Part shown: piece by piece, positions 1-13,790 of the stretch | How positions within the stretch are numbered: position 1 is the first letter of the stretch | Layout of the letters: each line of letters begins with the position of its first letter | Assembly: GCA_022818135.1 (NCBI GenBank) | Contig: JAFMSR010000005.1 | Span: 25,310,906 to 25,374,905, forward strand | Source of the DNA: Saxidomus purpurata | Lineage: Eukaryota; Mollusca; Bivalvia; Venerida; Veneridae | DNA length: 64,000 bases | Direction: 5' to 3' | Position numbers and translations under genes: made by a program | The notes under the pieces: generated by a model | The model's input: the letters and a program-made list of their open reading frames with translations, nothing else | Told to the model about the DNA's origin: nothing | The model's database searches: none

Positions 1-362
1 ATTGGAGAACGAATCAGACATCAAATGGAAATTATTGGGTGTATTTGTTAAATACTTACATCATTTCGAACTAATTTGACTTAGCCGAATGAATTTGTTG
101 GAACTCTGACCGCTCTACAGCGGTAAAATCCCTTGGCAAAGTATAATGTGAAACCAAAACAACTTGTCAATGATATGACTCAATTAATAATATAGTTTAA
201 CTCCTCTTTCTGTGTACAATCTACTGCAACAAAAAGTTTAAACGTCATATTAATTAAAAAAGATTGTTAATGAAAAACTGACACTGTCATTTGTGAGAAT
301 GTGAAATTTTGGGTGATGAACACGCTATATGTTTGATTATATAACTAAAGATCGTGTTGTTT

Positions 363-862
363 NNNNNNNNNNNNNNNNNNNNNNNNNNNNNNNNNNNNNN
401 NNNNNNNNNNNNNNNNNNNNNNNNNNNNNNNNNNNNNNNNNNNNNNNNNNNNNNNNNNNNNNNNNNNNNNNNNNNNNNNNNNNNNNNNNNNNNNNNNNNN
501 NNNNNNNNNNNNNNNNNNNNNNNNNNNNNNNNNNNNNNNNNNNNNNNNNNNNNNNNNNNNNNNNNNNNNNNNNNNNNNNNNNNNNNNNNNNNNNNNNNNN
601 NNNNNNNNNNNNNNNNNNNNNNNNNNNNNNNNNNNNNNNNNNNNNNNNNNNNNNNNNNNNNNNNNNNNNNNNNNNNNNNNNNNNNNNNNNNNNNNNNNNN
701 NNNNNNNNNNNNNNNNNNNNNNNNNNNNNNNNNNNNNNNNNNNNNNNNNNNNNNNNNNNNNNNNNNNNNNNNNNNNNNNNNNNNNNNNNNNNNNNNNNNN
801 NNNNNNNNNNNNNNNNNNNNNNNNNNNNNNNNNNNNNNNNNNNNNNNNNNNNNNNNNNNNNN
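363..862. other. Assembly gap (500 N)
   Basis: Exactly 500 N, the same length as the second gap, so probably a placeholder of unknown true size. Apparent reading frames across it are meaningless. Confidence 0.99.
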
Positions 863-955
863 AACCAGGGACTGTTTTGGTAAGAACATCGAAATAGGTT
901 ACAGTGGGAACCTTTGTTTTTTCATCCGAACGAGATCCGTTTTGTGAGTGTTCTA
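863..955 (-). CDS. Possible coding exon fragment, unidentified
   Basis: After an acceptor-like ATAATTTAG| on the minus strand, the sequence from 955 to the gap stays open in phase 2 and reads EHSQNGSRSDEKTKVPTVTY then FDVLTKTVPG. It does not resemble the missing last exon of PON copy A and fits no family I recognise. It may be chance or a repeat; the N gap prevents following it. Confidence 0.2.
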
Positions 956-2637
956 CTAAATTATAAAATGTGGTCAAGGAACAATGTGCGTTGAGATTAT
1001 AGCTTAAAACGAGTACTTGGCGCTTTAGTTAGTTTACTTTGATACTATTTTCAACCAATCGCGATAGAGGAAAGAATGTTAGTTAGTTTAGTTTGATACT
1101 TGATTTAGAAGTTCCAAAATATTCACGTGGTTAAACTTTATCATCTGTCACCATACACATGAACATCAAAATATTTGAATTATTTAAAGGGTCATTTTTA
1201 TTGCCTACACAGACTTAATAAGACACATTGTTCAAGAAATTTTAATGTATAAATAAGTGTTTATTAAGTCAAATTTTAACAATTAAGAAACCCCGAGGGA
1301 GTGAGCGGAAGCGAGCGACCGGGGTTTCTAAATTTTTAAAATTTGACTTAATAAACTCTAACTTACTCAGTATTTGCATAGCCATCTTCATGAATTGTGT
1401 GCGGAGCTAAAGTGCTTTCTATGTAGAGCGAACTCTTAATAAATTAAGTGATATCAGTAGTTAGTTTTAATAAAAAAGAAAATCTGAGCGATTCGGTTGG
1501 TGAGCCAAAAATAAATAACAGGAAGAACTGTAACTACAAACTTGATTAAAAGAACAGGTATTTTTGAGTCAAACTCGATGATACAGCATAGATATTGCCT
1601 ACTTAGTACAGCTTACCGGTACCATAATATCTGGACAATTATTGGCCGCACCCCTATAGTTTTACGAATTTAGAAAAAAAAATGAACGTATAGGCCTCTC
1701 CGGTATATAGGCCGCGGCCGTAGTCCGCATATTGTGCATATATCATGGCGTGCCTTTATGCTTAACAGTTAAGATATGACTAAATCACTCCCGCAAGTGT
1801 GCTGATATACGGTAGTATACTGTAGCTAATTAGCGAATGTAGGCTACATGAGTCGGGGAGTATTGATGCCCTGTTTTAAACCTAAAATTACCACCCTGTG
1901 CACTCAGAATACCTATCTAAAAATAAAAAAATGTTGTATAGGCTGCTTAACTACCAATTGGAAAAATATCACCTGAAATTATCAGAACGGTGTCTGCCAA
2001 TGTAGTATTACATTTTTAAATAAAAACAAATGGTATAAATGCGAAACCGGCACAGAAATGCATTGCATCTTCGGTATCAAATATTTTCTCACACGCAAAT
2101 ATAAAATGTTAAAATGTTCATATACTTTCCTACACGTGATATCGATTTGATCTACACCTATAAGCCAAGTATATTTGCGTTGTTTAAATAATTTGTATTT
2201 TGTAAATCTGAAAAGTATTCGCTTTTATTTTCTAGTGTCGAGACGAATAAAAATGTAAAAAATCGTCGAACAGTAACGGCATGTATTTGCTTTGCTTTAC
2301 CTGGTCCTAAACCAGGTATTTTCCTGACGCCAGGTATTGTGTCCAATAGTGACATTCTTACTTATGCAATAAACAATACTCATTTGAAAATGATTTGGAA
2401 AAAGAAGTATTTTACAGCCAATAAATCAAGCAAAATAACTCATAAAAGAATATAAAAAGGTAGTTGCTTCGAAATAATGTAAAAGATACTTCTTCAAGGT
2501 AATTCCGTGATAGGTAGTGTATTTTTATGATATTATTACTGGAGAATTCAAATATTGCTTGATACTTCTTTTAGCATGGATAGCTTAATACAATAAACTC
2601 TGTTGTTTGGTGTGTTGTTTCTTGAAAGCGTTCTTAC
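956..2637. other. No recognisable gene; expected site of the missing PON-A last exon
   Basis: Apart from the foldback at 1259-1356, nothing coding was recognised. The minus strand was read for a VLR.. exon with a C-terminal CDV/CEL motif and none was seen. The open frame at 2158-2355 has no family resemblance. Confidence 0.5.
1259..1356. repeat. Short foldback (MITE-like) element
   Basis: GTTTATTAAGTCAAATTTTA at the left is mirrored by TAAAATTTGACTTAATAAAC at the right. The stem continues through AGAAACCCCG/CGGGGTTTCT around a GC-rich loop with GAGCGGAAGCGAGCG. Confidence 0.75.
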
Positions 2638-5600
2638 CTGTGATGGCGGAGTTGCACCAAACAAATTCCAGAAATCAACTATTTTCCATGGAATTGGGTG
2701 ACAGCCTATCCATAGATCACCTTTGTCATCAACGTCAATGTTGTCAATGCCAGTATTCATGGCCATATCCTTGAATATAAATGAAAACCATCAGTTTCTA
2801 CAAGATATCAGTGGCTAATCGGAAACATTGACACGCATATAAATCAAGCAGTAAATGTAAATCTATTTTGGCATATTTGTTCCTGTTGTACAGGACTTTT
2901 GTACATATTTTATTTTGTTAATTGATATAATTCATTACTATTGCATTGTGTACATAATACATATTTCATTGATATCAGTCATATTTATTACTTTGCACAT
3001 GTTTATTGTTTTGCACATATTGAACTGTTTTGTTCATAATTCATTTCAGATAATAAACCATCAATTTTAACACAGATAGTAGCGACAACTACATTGTAAA
3101 TTACCCAGACTTTCTCAAGATTGTTCGTTGAATCTCGTCTGAACCCGTATAGTCTCTGACCTCCCCATTCCGCCATATATACCATTCTATAAATATACAT
3201 TATTCATTTAAACCATGTGTTTTTAATTCACATTAGGAATAAAAAACTTCTTATTCATTTCATTTTGCCTAAATGAAAATATGTCTATCAAAATTCATGG
3301 TCAAATATAAAAAGCTTTATCAATGCACGAGTATTTGCTAGTCGTCGGCCGATTGATTGTGGTGTAACTTTTTGTTATTCATGTGGACACTAACAATTCA
3401 CTCGGCTTTGACATTTGAATCTGTTCTAGCTGGATTGTATCAGACGTTTTAGATAAACAAATATCTTCGAAGTACTGTTAATACAATATAAGAATTTATG
3501 AGTGTACATGCTCAAAACGTATTAAAATTATGCGATAGATGTCATTTGCTAACCAATTTGTGATTCTGAATTACATGTTGCTGTAATTTTGGGTAAGGTG
3601 CCGTGAGTCGGAGAGACGCACCAGTACTTCCCGTACTAGCTTTGCAAATCATAGACGTTCGACATTTCACGGCAAAGAAGACTGTTTAATGTATGTAATA
3701 CAAAAAATAAAGAACAATATTTACGTACTTTTTGTCGGGAGATACGTTGATACCATTCGGTAAGAAATAGTCTGAAGACACTGCTCTTGCTTTTCTGCCA
3801 TCGTAATAAAAGATCTTGCCTTGTTTGTGATGGGACCAGTGCGCCAGTTTTACACTTGTTGGGTCTCGATACATAGTGTATTTAGTAATATAGAACTTGT
3901 GCAACCCAACAGCCACCAGGTCATTCATACTGGAAATATTATAAATAACAAATTTACTGCAGCATATTCAGCCGTTAAATAACTTAAGTTTATTTTGGAT
4001 TACATGTATATTAACCTGCAGTTATTATACTTTCCAGAGAGAAACATTCAAAAGTGCTACATTTTACATGCATGTCAAGGTAATGGATAAACAATGATAT
4101 CGACAGATTTAATATTCATTATTTTATTACCATTGACTTTAAAAATTGACTGTTTCAGATGTAGTTTTTATATAAATTCTAGTTTGGTTTAAATTACCTC
4201 ACGCTTATTGGTTAGGAATATTATTTAATTAATATATTAAAGATTCTTGATTGGCAGTACATGTGCTAACTGCTTAGCTGCGAACAAATTGTAATATTTG
4301 TATATATATATATATATATTCTGAACGGTCAGTATTGAAACTGAGCACTCAAAGCGATCCAAACACACTTACGGCTGACCAGTAAGAGAAAGACTTAAAT
4401 TGAAAATGTGACCGAATCCTTACTATGTGAAACTAGGGTCAGTGATTGTCTTGATATACTTCAACTGTAACGGTTTCAGAACTTCAAACACCCGAATTTT
4501 GTCCACATCCGGTGGGTGGGTGAGCACGTACAGGAACATTCTGCCTATAAATTCAAAAAGAAATTGCAAGTAAAACATAGACCAGTCTGGTGTAATCTTT
4601 CTAACCACCCCTTGAGACATTAACTTTGGTTATATATAGCAACTGTATGTATGAGTACACTACAAAATGCTATGATAACATTCTTTTGGCTTTGTTAGTT
4701 GTAATATTATCACAAATTGTCTAGCCTCTAGTAATACTTCAGCAATCTGTCGTGCGATATATGAGTCCAATTCATGATTTTTTTTTAGAAAAAATGAAAC
4801 ACATTTAATCATTCATTAAAGATTGACCTACTCGCGATATAAATATGTTTTTCAATTTCATTACTCGAAGCACCTGATAAAATTTATGATATATACCCGT
4901 ATCTGGATCTTTCCATGAAGTCATTCCATGAGGAGAAGCCAAAATAGGCTCATCATGTTCGGGGACATCAGTCTTGTTGATGGGCAGAATTCGAGGACTG
5001 TCATTCACATCAAGCCCAACAACATCTCCAGTCAATTTACCAAACTCAAATCCCTTTAAAAGAGGGATAAGTAGCATAAATTTTATAATATTTTATGTTT
5101 TCAATAGTCAAAGCTCTATGACAAACTTGAACTTGCAACGATAGAGAAATGAATTTTCTGAAAGACCTGTGTTCTAACTACTATTAAACAAAGTTTACAA
5201 ATGTTTTACTTTAATTCAAGTTCATGTCGTTTTTCTGTTTTCTTTTAACATTGAATATCATAAAATGAACAGTAACACTTGGCGAAAATAGTGAAACGAG
5301 ATGCAATAAATGTGTAGAATTTCCTGTCAGCAAGTTAAAAAAATCACAGTGATTGATTTTCATTTTACATGAGTATAGTCAGTTAGTCTACTGATTTGAA
5401 TGTGAGATGCAACTATTATTGGATGATTAATAATTTCTTTTAACTAAAGAAACTCAAGAGCTTTAGAAGCCAGATGTCGTGCTCTTCTTTCAAATGTGGT
5501 TTGCAATGTAGTGTCAGTCAAAGTATGTCGCTAAAACTACTTTCGAGTCAGTTACAAATTAATAAATAAATTTAACAAACGAGTATCAACCGAAACTATA

Positions 5601-7506
5601 TAAATCAACGGTAGATAAATTACATGGGTATTGACAAGAAAAGTATTTCAACAAAATCAAGAATGTCACAATATATCATTAAGTAATTATATAGATATTG
5701 AATAAATAATGTGCAGGGTACATAGTAAGTTTCTTTATCAGCACTACTATATTTTCATATTCAAATATAATTACTGTAAACAAACACAGCAATTTTATCC
5801 AATGCTATGACTAAACATATTCTGTAACATACCGTTGACATGAGGAATATTCCATCACCAATATGAACAATGTCTTCAGAACCACCATCTGAAATGTTAC
5901 AAGGGAACACGGTCAAAATATCTTTCACATTTAAAGTGGAATTATGCACATTTTCTTCAAGTTAAAATCCAGCTGAAATAGGTGTGTGTAAAAAAAGGTA
6001 AAGGAAACAATAGGCTAAGCTTTAACCCAATACACCAAACTCTTCTTGCAACCAGTACGAAATAATAACTTTCCAAATATTACTTTTCCTATTTTGACTG
6101 GGAGAGTCAATTAAAAAAGCAACAGCTGCATGCTGGGGTTGCTTCCCTTCCACTGCCGAAATCTATACCAACAACAACAATAACACAAGAGAGATCACTG
6201 CGAAGAAAGGAACTATTATTTTATTAGTCCATTTTTTTATTTCTATAGCACCAACTTCAAACACTAATGCGGCGTTATCATAAGTTTAACACATTTAAAT
6301 GCACAGCAACCGAAAATCGCTTTTATAAAACTGTCACCAAAGATACACCATGTGCAGTAAGATGCGCATAATGTCACTTTAAGCTATGTAGATTTGCGCA
6401 ATTAACTTTTACAAATTCAGAGCGTCTTACAAGGTCTCAACTAACTTGATTTACAAAATGCATATTTTAGATTACCATTACGCCACAGCGACATATTGTT
6501 TTAAATGTTTGAAACACCTCTACTATTTTTCAAATTATGCGTTAATGGATACTAAACGGTTTTACAAAAATATTGATTATTCTTTCGATCTTATGTGACT
6601 TTAGACTCTTACCGTCCTTAACAGTTCGGCACGGTCCTGGTCTTACAGTCAGAACTGTGTCTTGGCTCCAATGCATCCAGTCTCTAGCGGAATACAAAAC
6701 GCGAAGAATAATTTTATACATGTACTATGTTTGTACATCTAAAATTCATCCTCAATATTTCCATAGTACCAGATCGGCGGATTGGTTAAAAGTCCACTAC
6801 TAAGCGAAAATTAAGTGACAGTTATTTCAATGGCAAGTACATTACCTTATGCAAGACACTGAATAATGAAGTCTGGCAGGTTAAAATTTACAGAGAGTGT
6901 TATGAAAACGAAGAAAAGTGTTGAAATCTCAGTGAATCGACAAAATGACTTCCCAGGTCTTTTTAACTTTCTTAATAATGCAAAGAAAAATAAGTGTACA
7001 TGTACTGTGATATATTTAGAATTTCTACATACCAACTTTCATTTTTTACTAAAAATAACTTATTTCTGTGTTTTTAGAGTATATTTTAATTTTCGCTTTC
7101 TATAGTATTGGACCTTTAACAGTCCACATCTTTTACAAATAACAATAGACTAAGTGTTTTTGGCTGTATACAAATATGCTTAACTGTTTTACGAAATTAA
7201 AATCTTTTTTTGTAGAAAGTGTTTGTTACAATATATTTAGTATTAGTTAATACTAAGACGTTTGTTCTTTGCATAGCCATGACATTTGTCTCGTCTGAAT
7301 CTCTTTGGTTTCACTAGTAGTTTATTATATAACAAACAGTGTTTATTCATTATCGAAACATATATTGTGATCAATTGCACTTTATAATATGATTATAAAT
7401 AATTGCATTACATGACTATTAGCCTAGTACAGAAAAAATACCTGTAATAGAGAAAATATTTCAACAAAAATCCAGAAGCAAGTATTAACACTGCTGTAGA
7501 CCACAT
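2638..7506 (-). CDS. Paraoxonase/arylesterase (PON) family gene, copy A, exons 1-8 (last exon not found)
   Basis: Paralog of copy C with the same phases. Exons (minus): 7442-7506, 6613-6683, 5833-5888, 4897-5053, 4424-4544, 3729-3929, 3105-3186, 2638-2769, giving 885 nt and 295 codons with no internal stop. Family motifs in order: hydrophobic start MWSTAVLILA, RPGPC (disulfide Cys), DGGSED (calcium Glu), SPHGMTSW (His106), VLTHPP (His126), [33 protein letters not shown]. Exon 8 ends ..PPSQ before a good donor (CAG|GTAAGA), so a ninth exon of about 57 codons encoding the C-terminal Cys is expected below 2638. I saw none between 863 and 2637; it may lie in the N gap, beyond the window, or be lost. 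Exon 4 is 9 nt longer than in C. Intron 2 holds a dispersed repeat. The gene is probably functional if the last exon exists. Confidence 0.88.
5983..6385. repeat. Dispersed repeat, about 400 bp (copy 1), in PON-A intron 2
   Basis: Matches the reverse complement of 63205-63600 along its whole length. Shared blocks include CAGTACGAAATAATA, TTTGACTGGGAGAGTCAATT, GAGATCACTGCGAAG and GACATTATGCGCATCTTACT (reverse strand here). No coding content. Confidence 0.8.
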
Positions 7507-8444
7507 TGCTACATCAACATCTGAGGTTAAATGAGATCAATGTCAGAAATCTTTCTTATAGTTATTGTAAACGAAAGCTTGGTGTTTAGTTTTTACTCAC
7601 CTATGTGTTTAGCGTTATGTTTCTATATGCTAGTTTCTGATTTTGTTGGTTTCGGTAAATATCTGTTTTGGTTTCGATATGACTGATTTTGTTTTGAGTG
7701 GTGACTTTAATTCGCTTTTGTCAAGTTCACGGTTTAGTTTAATTTGTTAACGTGTAAGCTTGGCTTAGTTTGGGCACTGTTATATCATTATCTGGTTAGC
7801 GCTTTACTGTTTATAAAATGAGAGTCCAATTCTTTCTCGGCATGTGTTTTCCTTTGTTTTCAGAACTGAGAAATGACGTTATCATAATAACGAATATGAT
7901 TCACAATGATATTATTCCTTTAAACAGTCGTTACAGCAGGTTTTCAATTATTTGCGTTATTCAAATTTATATTACAGTCCTAGGAATGACTAGTACAATA
8001 CTTTCTTCGTTCGTAAGAGTTCACTCACTCACTCCCATGCAGAACCATTTCGGTAGCGGGGCTATAAATTCCATTCATACTTGCAGTACGCAAGTGTGTG
8101 ACCAGGTTGCATAATGCATTTCATACGTAAACTCGATCTAGCTTCCTTCCTTGTTTCCGTATGAACCTATTTCTTATACTGAATTTATATCATATGATAT
8201 TGAATTAAATTTTAACATTGGTGAATATAACAAAAATACACAAGACTTACTCACTTAAACAAATGCACAAGTGTAAAACGATAGCTAAACAAGGAGAGTT
8301 AATTTGAACATTTTTCTTTACCTGTTACAATGAGAATAAAATATAAGACATAAGAAACAAGAAAACCGTGTAGTAGATTTCAAAGTTACAACTGACTCCG
8401 GACAATACTAAAATACGTTTTGCGAACATAATATTTTCTAATCC
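7507..8444. other. Intergenic region upstream of PON-A
   Basis: Should contain the promoter of copy A (minus strand). No TATA box or other element stands out, and no other gene is seen. The short open frame at 7818-8114 has no recognisable features. Confidence 0.4.
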
Positions 8445-10342
8445 TGAAAGATATTTAACATCACACATGACTGTCTGCTTCTGCAACGAGCAGATTTGAA
8501 GTTTTCCTTATCGGTAGTTAGCTACTGCGGAACCTGAACCTTTCTCGTCACTATCCATGTATATTACATCGATGCCATCAACAGCATGGTCGCGTACTTT
8601 TACTCTCAACACCTGGAATATATCTATTGAAAGTATATAACGTTTGAAGCAATTTGATGATTATTCAATAGTTATTAAAATGTGGCTAATAAAATTACCT
8701 TTCTAGGCAAGATATATTAGATTGTAATTCAAGAATAACATTTTAGGTGATTATTTCATGAAATTGGAAACCAAAATTCAATTACGTCGCACATTATTAT
8801 GGCCTTAACGTTAAATAATAGCAACACTAAAATTGTAATTCCGAAACTAAATTAAATCGTTTATGCCCGAATGAACATAAAGAATTTGGAATTTTCCTTA
8901 TCATATTATAAGTGTATACGTAATTGCAAAAAGAACACCACTCAAACATGAGCTATATTTTCTCTAAAGTAGATTTATTTGACAGGAATTTGTTGCTGCA
9001 CCAAACCAATTCAAGTATTCAATAGCATTCCACATTATTAGATGACAACCAATCCACAAATCCCCGTTGTCATCTACGTCAATATTATCTACGCTTGTGT
9101 CTAAATCCATATAATGAAAAGTGTAAAAGTGTAATAGTATCTTAATAATTTACGACATTTGTATGTATGATGTAAATATTAAGAATTCCAACTTAAAACT
9201 TTAAAACTGAATTTTTCAAAGTGAACGCTATAAAACTGACAATTAATATCATCAGTATATTATTACCCAGGTTGGTCTCTCTTAAACGCATGTAATTTCA
9301 TACCTTACCATTCCCCTATATAGACCATTCTACAATACACGCCGTTTCAGATTATGACATTATTACAGTAGTTAAATACAATAAATAGTACAGGTAAACG
9401 TCGATATACAATGTATGGGACCCATTGGAAATCGTCTCACGCCCTCTGTATAATGTTTTTAATTTCATAAATGAAAATATGACAATAAAGGTTGCACAGC
9501 ATTTCAATTTTGTAGACATGTGTTTTAGTAAAACTTACTTTTACGCACGTACAGTAGTCGGAACGTAACAGTTGTCAAAATTTGCGTATATCGTGCGTAT
9601 AACGTGCGTGTAACGTGCGTATAACGTGCGTGCACTCATCGTGTATTTTGTCAATCGTATATCGTGTATCATATCGTATCATTCATCGTGCAACGTGCAC
9701 CATATACTATACACGATACACGATATACGATTCCCGATGCACGATAATCCATACGGTATACGTACGATTCGGTGGTGTATTCCGTAGTTAATCGTTTTAT
9801 TTAGCGTGTACATCTCTCCCCCTCCACGATAAAATAATGCTGACTCCAGTTTATATTATTTAGTGTAGTTGCGGGCGAGAAAGACTTCCGGGATTCACCT
9901 CATATCCGAAATTTAGGTCATTTTTGGCAACGGAAAGGACATCTTTTTTTATCTAAACTGCTGTTGTCAATGGATTCCTTAAAGTGCAGCCCGCTTCGAA
10001 GCAAATATCGTGGGTATGATGTTAACAAGTTTTTTATTGGCTAAATGCAAATAATACGCCGAATCAACTACACTTTTACGAAATTATTTAAAGTCCAATA
10101 AAAAGTTGTTTCGGGTAATCCTTTTTACATTTTGCCCTACTTTCCAATTCAATCAAATGTCCCTATTTCATTCAAAAAAGCTAATTGTATTCTCCATATT
10201 GACTCAATATTTCCAATATGAAAATGATTATTTCACTTATTTTTCCAATAAGTAAGACTGTGACATCACAGAGCTAAGCTCCGCCCTAAATCCCTATTTA
10301 TTTAAATACAAATATTGTCTGTATATGGGAAAACTGTAAGCC

Positions 10343-10443
10343 GGTTATAGGTCCATATTACAGAAATAAAAAACTTATTGCATCGGTTCGCTAACGCTCC
10401 CTCGCAGTAAATTTGTTTATTCCTGTAATATAGAGCTATAACC
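10343..10443. repeat. Foldback element, about 40-bp arms
   Basis: GGTTATAGGTCCATATTACA.. at the left pairs with ..TGTAATATAGAGCTATAACC at the right. The loop holds TTCGCTAACGCTCCCTCGC, similar in type to the loop of the foldback at 1259-1356. Confidence 0.6.
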
Positions 10444-10919
10444 TATACTTAAATTCCCGATATTGAATTAAAACTATGAATAATACTGCCTGAATGGAAT
10501 AATATATCCATTAGCTGACATAAAGAGAAAGGCAATTAGGTAGTGTCTTTGACTGATTAATTAGTTTGAGCAAGGTCTTTCAAATTACTATTGAAAGACC
10601 TTGGTTTGAGTGTCATCAAAAGCCTCGATGTCATTCAAAACAGGGTCCATATTGTCCAAAATACAGGTCTCCGGCTGGACTTAAGTGCATTGTCCTCTAC
10701 TCCTGCCTACCTGTTTGAACTTGGGGCTGGGGCTCTGCCCCTTAGACTGAGGCGCCAGGAATAGATTCTCAAATACTGAGCGAAGTCAAGAATTTGGTCA
10801 GTGAGATCAGAACGCACGGCTATTTTGTAAGATCCTCCTACAAGTGCCCCATGAAAACAAAATGAACAAATCTGACATACCGCATCTCGCAAAGTTAAAA
10901 ACTCAAATGAATATCAGTT

Positions 10920-11715
10920 ATTTTATACTCTGGACATCTACATATATACACAGATGGGTCTAAAAATAGTAGCTTCAGCTGTTGTAATCCATCTAAACAG
11001 GTCTGTTGCAATCATAGGCAAATTGGCAAATTATTGTTCCATTTATAAGGAATACTCTATAACCGGTTCCTGCATTTATACAACAGAAATGATAACAATA
11101 GACACTGCATTGAGCTGGCTTTTACATCATCAACCTAAAAAACTTGCTATATTGTATATATTTTCAGATTCACTATCATCTCTGGTCTCAATGAAATAAA
11201 AACAAAGTCATTCTAGACCAGAGTTATTGAAAACATTATTATTATCATTATTATTATTATTATTATTATTCATAAATTTTATCAATGCCTAAAAACAGGC
11301 TTACCAGTTACCATGTCATAGTGCCCAGCTCATGTAGATTTATAGTAATATCGGGTAATGAGAACAGATGATGTAGACAAAAGGGGCCTGGTTTAGGGGC
11401 CATTATCCAGGACATTCCATACTCACCCACAGAAATATATGCCAGGATTCAAACCACCATCCTGGATGGATGGTGTAGAGAATTGAAACTAAAAAATACA
11501 CATTTTGCCACAAAACAGTGCGACCTGGCCGTCCTATGGGATACTCGACAAATTACAAAATGGACAAATCAATAACACGTCTTAGGCTGGGCGCAAACTT
11601 ACTACCAACCAGCTCGGGTTGGTACATACTTTTGGTTGACCAGGTTTGCATCCAGTGCATTGTAGAATGTAACACCCCTCACTGGCTATTTAACTGCATA
11701 GCTTTCACCACTTAA
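10920..11715 (+). mobile_element. Degraded non-LTR retrotransposon fragment (RNase H region and ORF2 C-terminus)
   Basis: Across frameshifts, YTDGSK (10947-10964) is followed by SAVVIHLNRSVA, then TTEMITIDTALSW and IFSDSLSSL: the Asp, Glu and Asp positions of the RNase H domain of I/Jockey/R1-type ORF2. Further on, ITRLRLGANLLP and CIQCIVECNTPHWLFNCIAF (about 11575-11710) resemble the usual C-terminal 'RLR-G-H-LP' and Cys/His tail. It is frameshifted and interrupted, hence inactive. It lies inside the 5.9 kb element. Confidence 0.65.
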
Positions 11716-13539
11716 GCCAGAAATGGATAAGCTTGGACTTGCATGGTTTCACTATTAATGATTATTCTCAGTCCAAGAAAAGCCCTAAGTAAATGTGTAT
11801 AGAGGTTCTTGGAAAATAACATAGTAGACTGTCAAATGACTGATAAAATTTAGTAACCTAATTTACTCTAGTTGCTATCAAACCCCTTTCTGTAGGTCAC
11901 TAGTCAAAATCCTAAACAATTCTTGTATAAATGCAATTTAAATTTTTTATTTTTAACAAGTACTTAGTATTTTAATTGTACTAGTAAATAAGCTTTTTTA
12001 CTGGTTAGTGGGTGTTGATTTATATTGGCAACCCAAGAACATAAAATTCAATCTTGTTATAATTTAGCAAATCATAGTCTGCACATAACAGAAATTAGCA
12101 GGGCGTGACAGGTGACATGTCAGTAGGGGTGCCCAACCACTGTACCTGTTACATGCCTGTTTCAGTTATAAAATACTAATATAAACTTTAATTTATATCT
12201 TATATATAATTTAATACTGTATGGTAGTTTGCACTGTCTGTATGGCACCATATAATAATTATAATTAAACAAATATCACTGGCTATTATCTGTAATCTGT
12301 GGGGGACAGAGGGGTAGGGGTTTGGGTTCAGGATAAATGTAAGCCGGTTTCTGCTTACAAACCTACTCCTACTACCTCCAGTTGAATGAAACATCAACCA
12401 TATCATGATCATTAAGTATATCCTTGCCAGTTTGGACTGGCCACTGGCCATACAGATGCTTAATCTGATCACTTGCATCTTTCTTAGCAGTTTAACTATA
12501 ACAGACTTACTTCAGAATGGGGCACATAGAAAAAATGATTTTATTTAAGTTGTATACCTTGAAATAAGTTTTATTAGATTTGTAATATATATCCATCTTG
12601 TGAGAACACTCACACTTGATTAAGAGTTGTATTTTAGTATTACAAGTAGTTCTTTTACTGAAGATCCTAACCTGAAACCCCATGTTTAAGTAAAATGTTT
12701 AACTTTCATAAATAACATTAGAATAGTAAGTTCTGCAAAGAGCTTAGATATTTAAGTATACACTAGTATGATATCACTAGAAAATCACCATAATCATTTT
12801 GTATAAAATGCATAAATAAAAAATTTAAAAAAAAAGATTTCAAAGGCTAAGATGGCAAAATTGTGCTTGTGTAGACTTCCTGTAAAGCATGTGATACCGG
12901 CTAACACCTATTTTTCAGTAGTTTTATTTTGAACACCTCTATATTGTGTGTAGTTTGTAATCTTAATAGCTTAATAAAGAAAATAATATGAACATCAGAT
13001 CTATTACTAAGTTACAATTTACTCTGGTCTCAGTAGACCGGTTGTATAGTTATGTAGTCATATAGTACTTCTGACAGATCTCCTCTGGTTATATTCATAA
13101 ATTGAATCCATTTTAGAAATCCTTCAAAGGGCCTTTTTACCTGTTACTGTGGCAGAGGCGGTGCTTGAACTCTGTCCGGTTTATTAAATTTGTTCCTCAT
13201 CTCTGATAGTTTCCTTAAATGCCTAGCTAACATTAATTTGAACAAATATAGATCTTTTTAGATCTTTCTTCATATCTAAATTCCAAAATAACTAAAAAAT
13301 CATGAGTACCATCATTGCTGAGCTCTATTCTGCAGCCTCCTAGTTATTGAGGTTTTTGAAACATGTGAGGTTACACCCCCTTTATAAATATAGAGTGTTG
13401 CTGAGCTCTTTCATATTGTTGTAAGTCTTCCATCAATTTATTTGCTAATGCTACATGTGTATTCCAGGAACAATTTTTCCAAATGATCTACTACATGTAT
13501 AGTATAAAAGTAAAAGGTAAAGTGTTTGTTTATTATAGT

Positions 13540-13790
13540 GTCACCCCTATTTAAAGGGCCAGCCATTTCTGACTTATGAGACACCTTCTTTTTGAGCACA
13601 TGTGCCTCCCAAATCCTATCCTTTTATTGCCAGGTACCAGGCAGGTAGGCATACAATTACCATTATTTAACTAGCTGGCGGCTCACCAACCGGCTATATC
13701 AGAACGGACCCCTGGTGGGATTCGAACCTTTGACCTCCCGCTCCAAAGGTGGATGCCTAAACCACTAGACCAAGGGAGACGGTATATGTA
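13540..13790 (-). mobile_element. tRNA-derived SINE
   Basis: On the minus strand an A box (TGGTCTAGTGG) and a B box (GGTTCGAATCC) are spaced as in a tRNA (about 13710-13780). They are followed by a non-tRNA body toward 13540. The acceptor stem does not pair, so this is a SINE head and not a tRNA gene. Confidence 0.7.

Noticed and set aside
287..977. Long open frames across the first N block
   Set aside because: They exist only because N codons contain no stops; nothing coding is shown, apart from the weak exon candidate at 863-955.
2158..2355. Missing last exon of PON-A
   Set aside because: The translation lacks the VLR start, GS..V core and C-terminal Cys of PON last exons.
6847..7105. Overlapping open frames on both strands upstream of PON-A exon 2
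   Set aside because: They lie in intron 1 of PON-A, have no family similarity, and are typical AT-rich chance frames.
9590..9760. Short regularly repeated ACGTGCGT motifs as a CRISPR-like array
   Set aside because: Units are only a few bases with no spacers, occur at both ends of a TIR element, and the genome is eukaryotic.
13705..13785. Functional tRNA gene
   Set aside because: A and B boxes are present but the acceptor stem does not pair and a SINE body follows.
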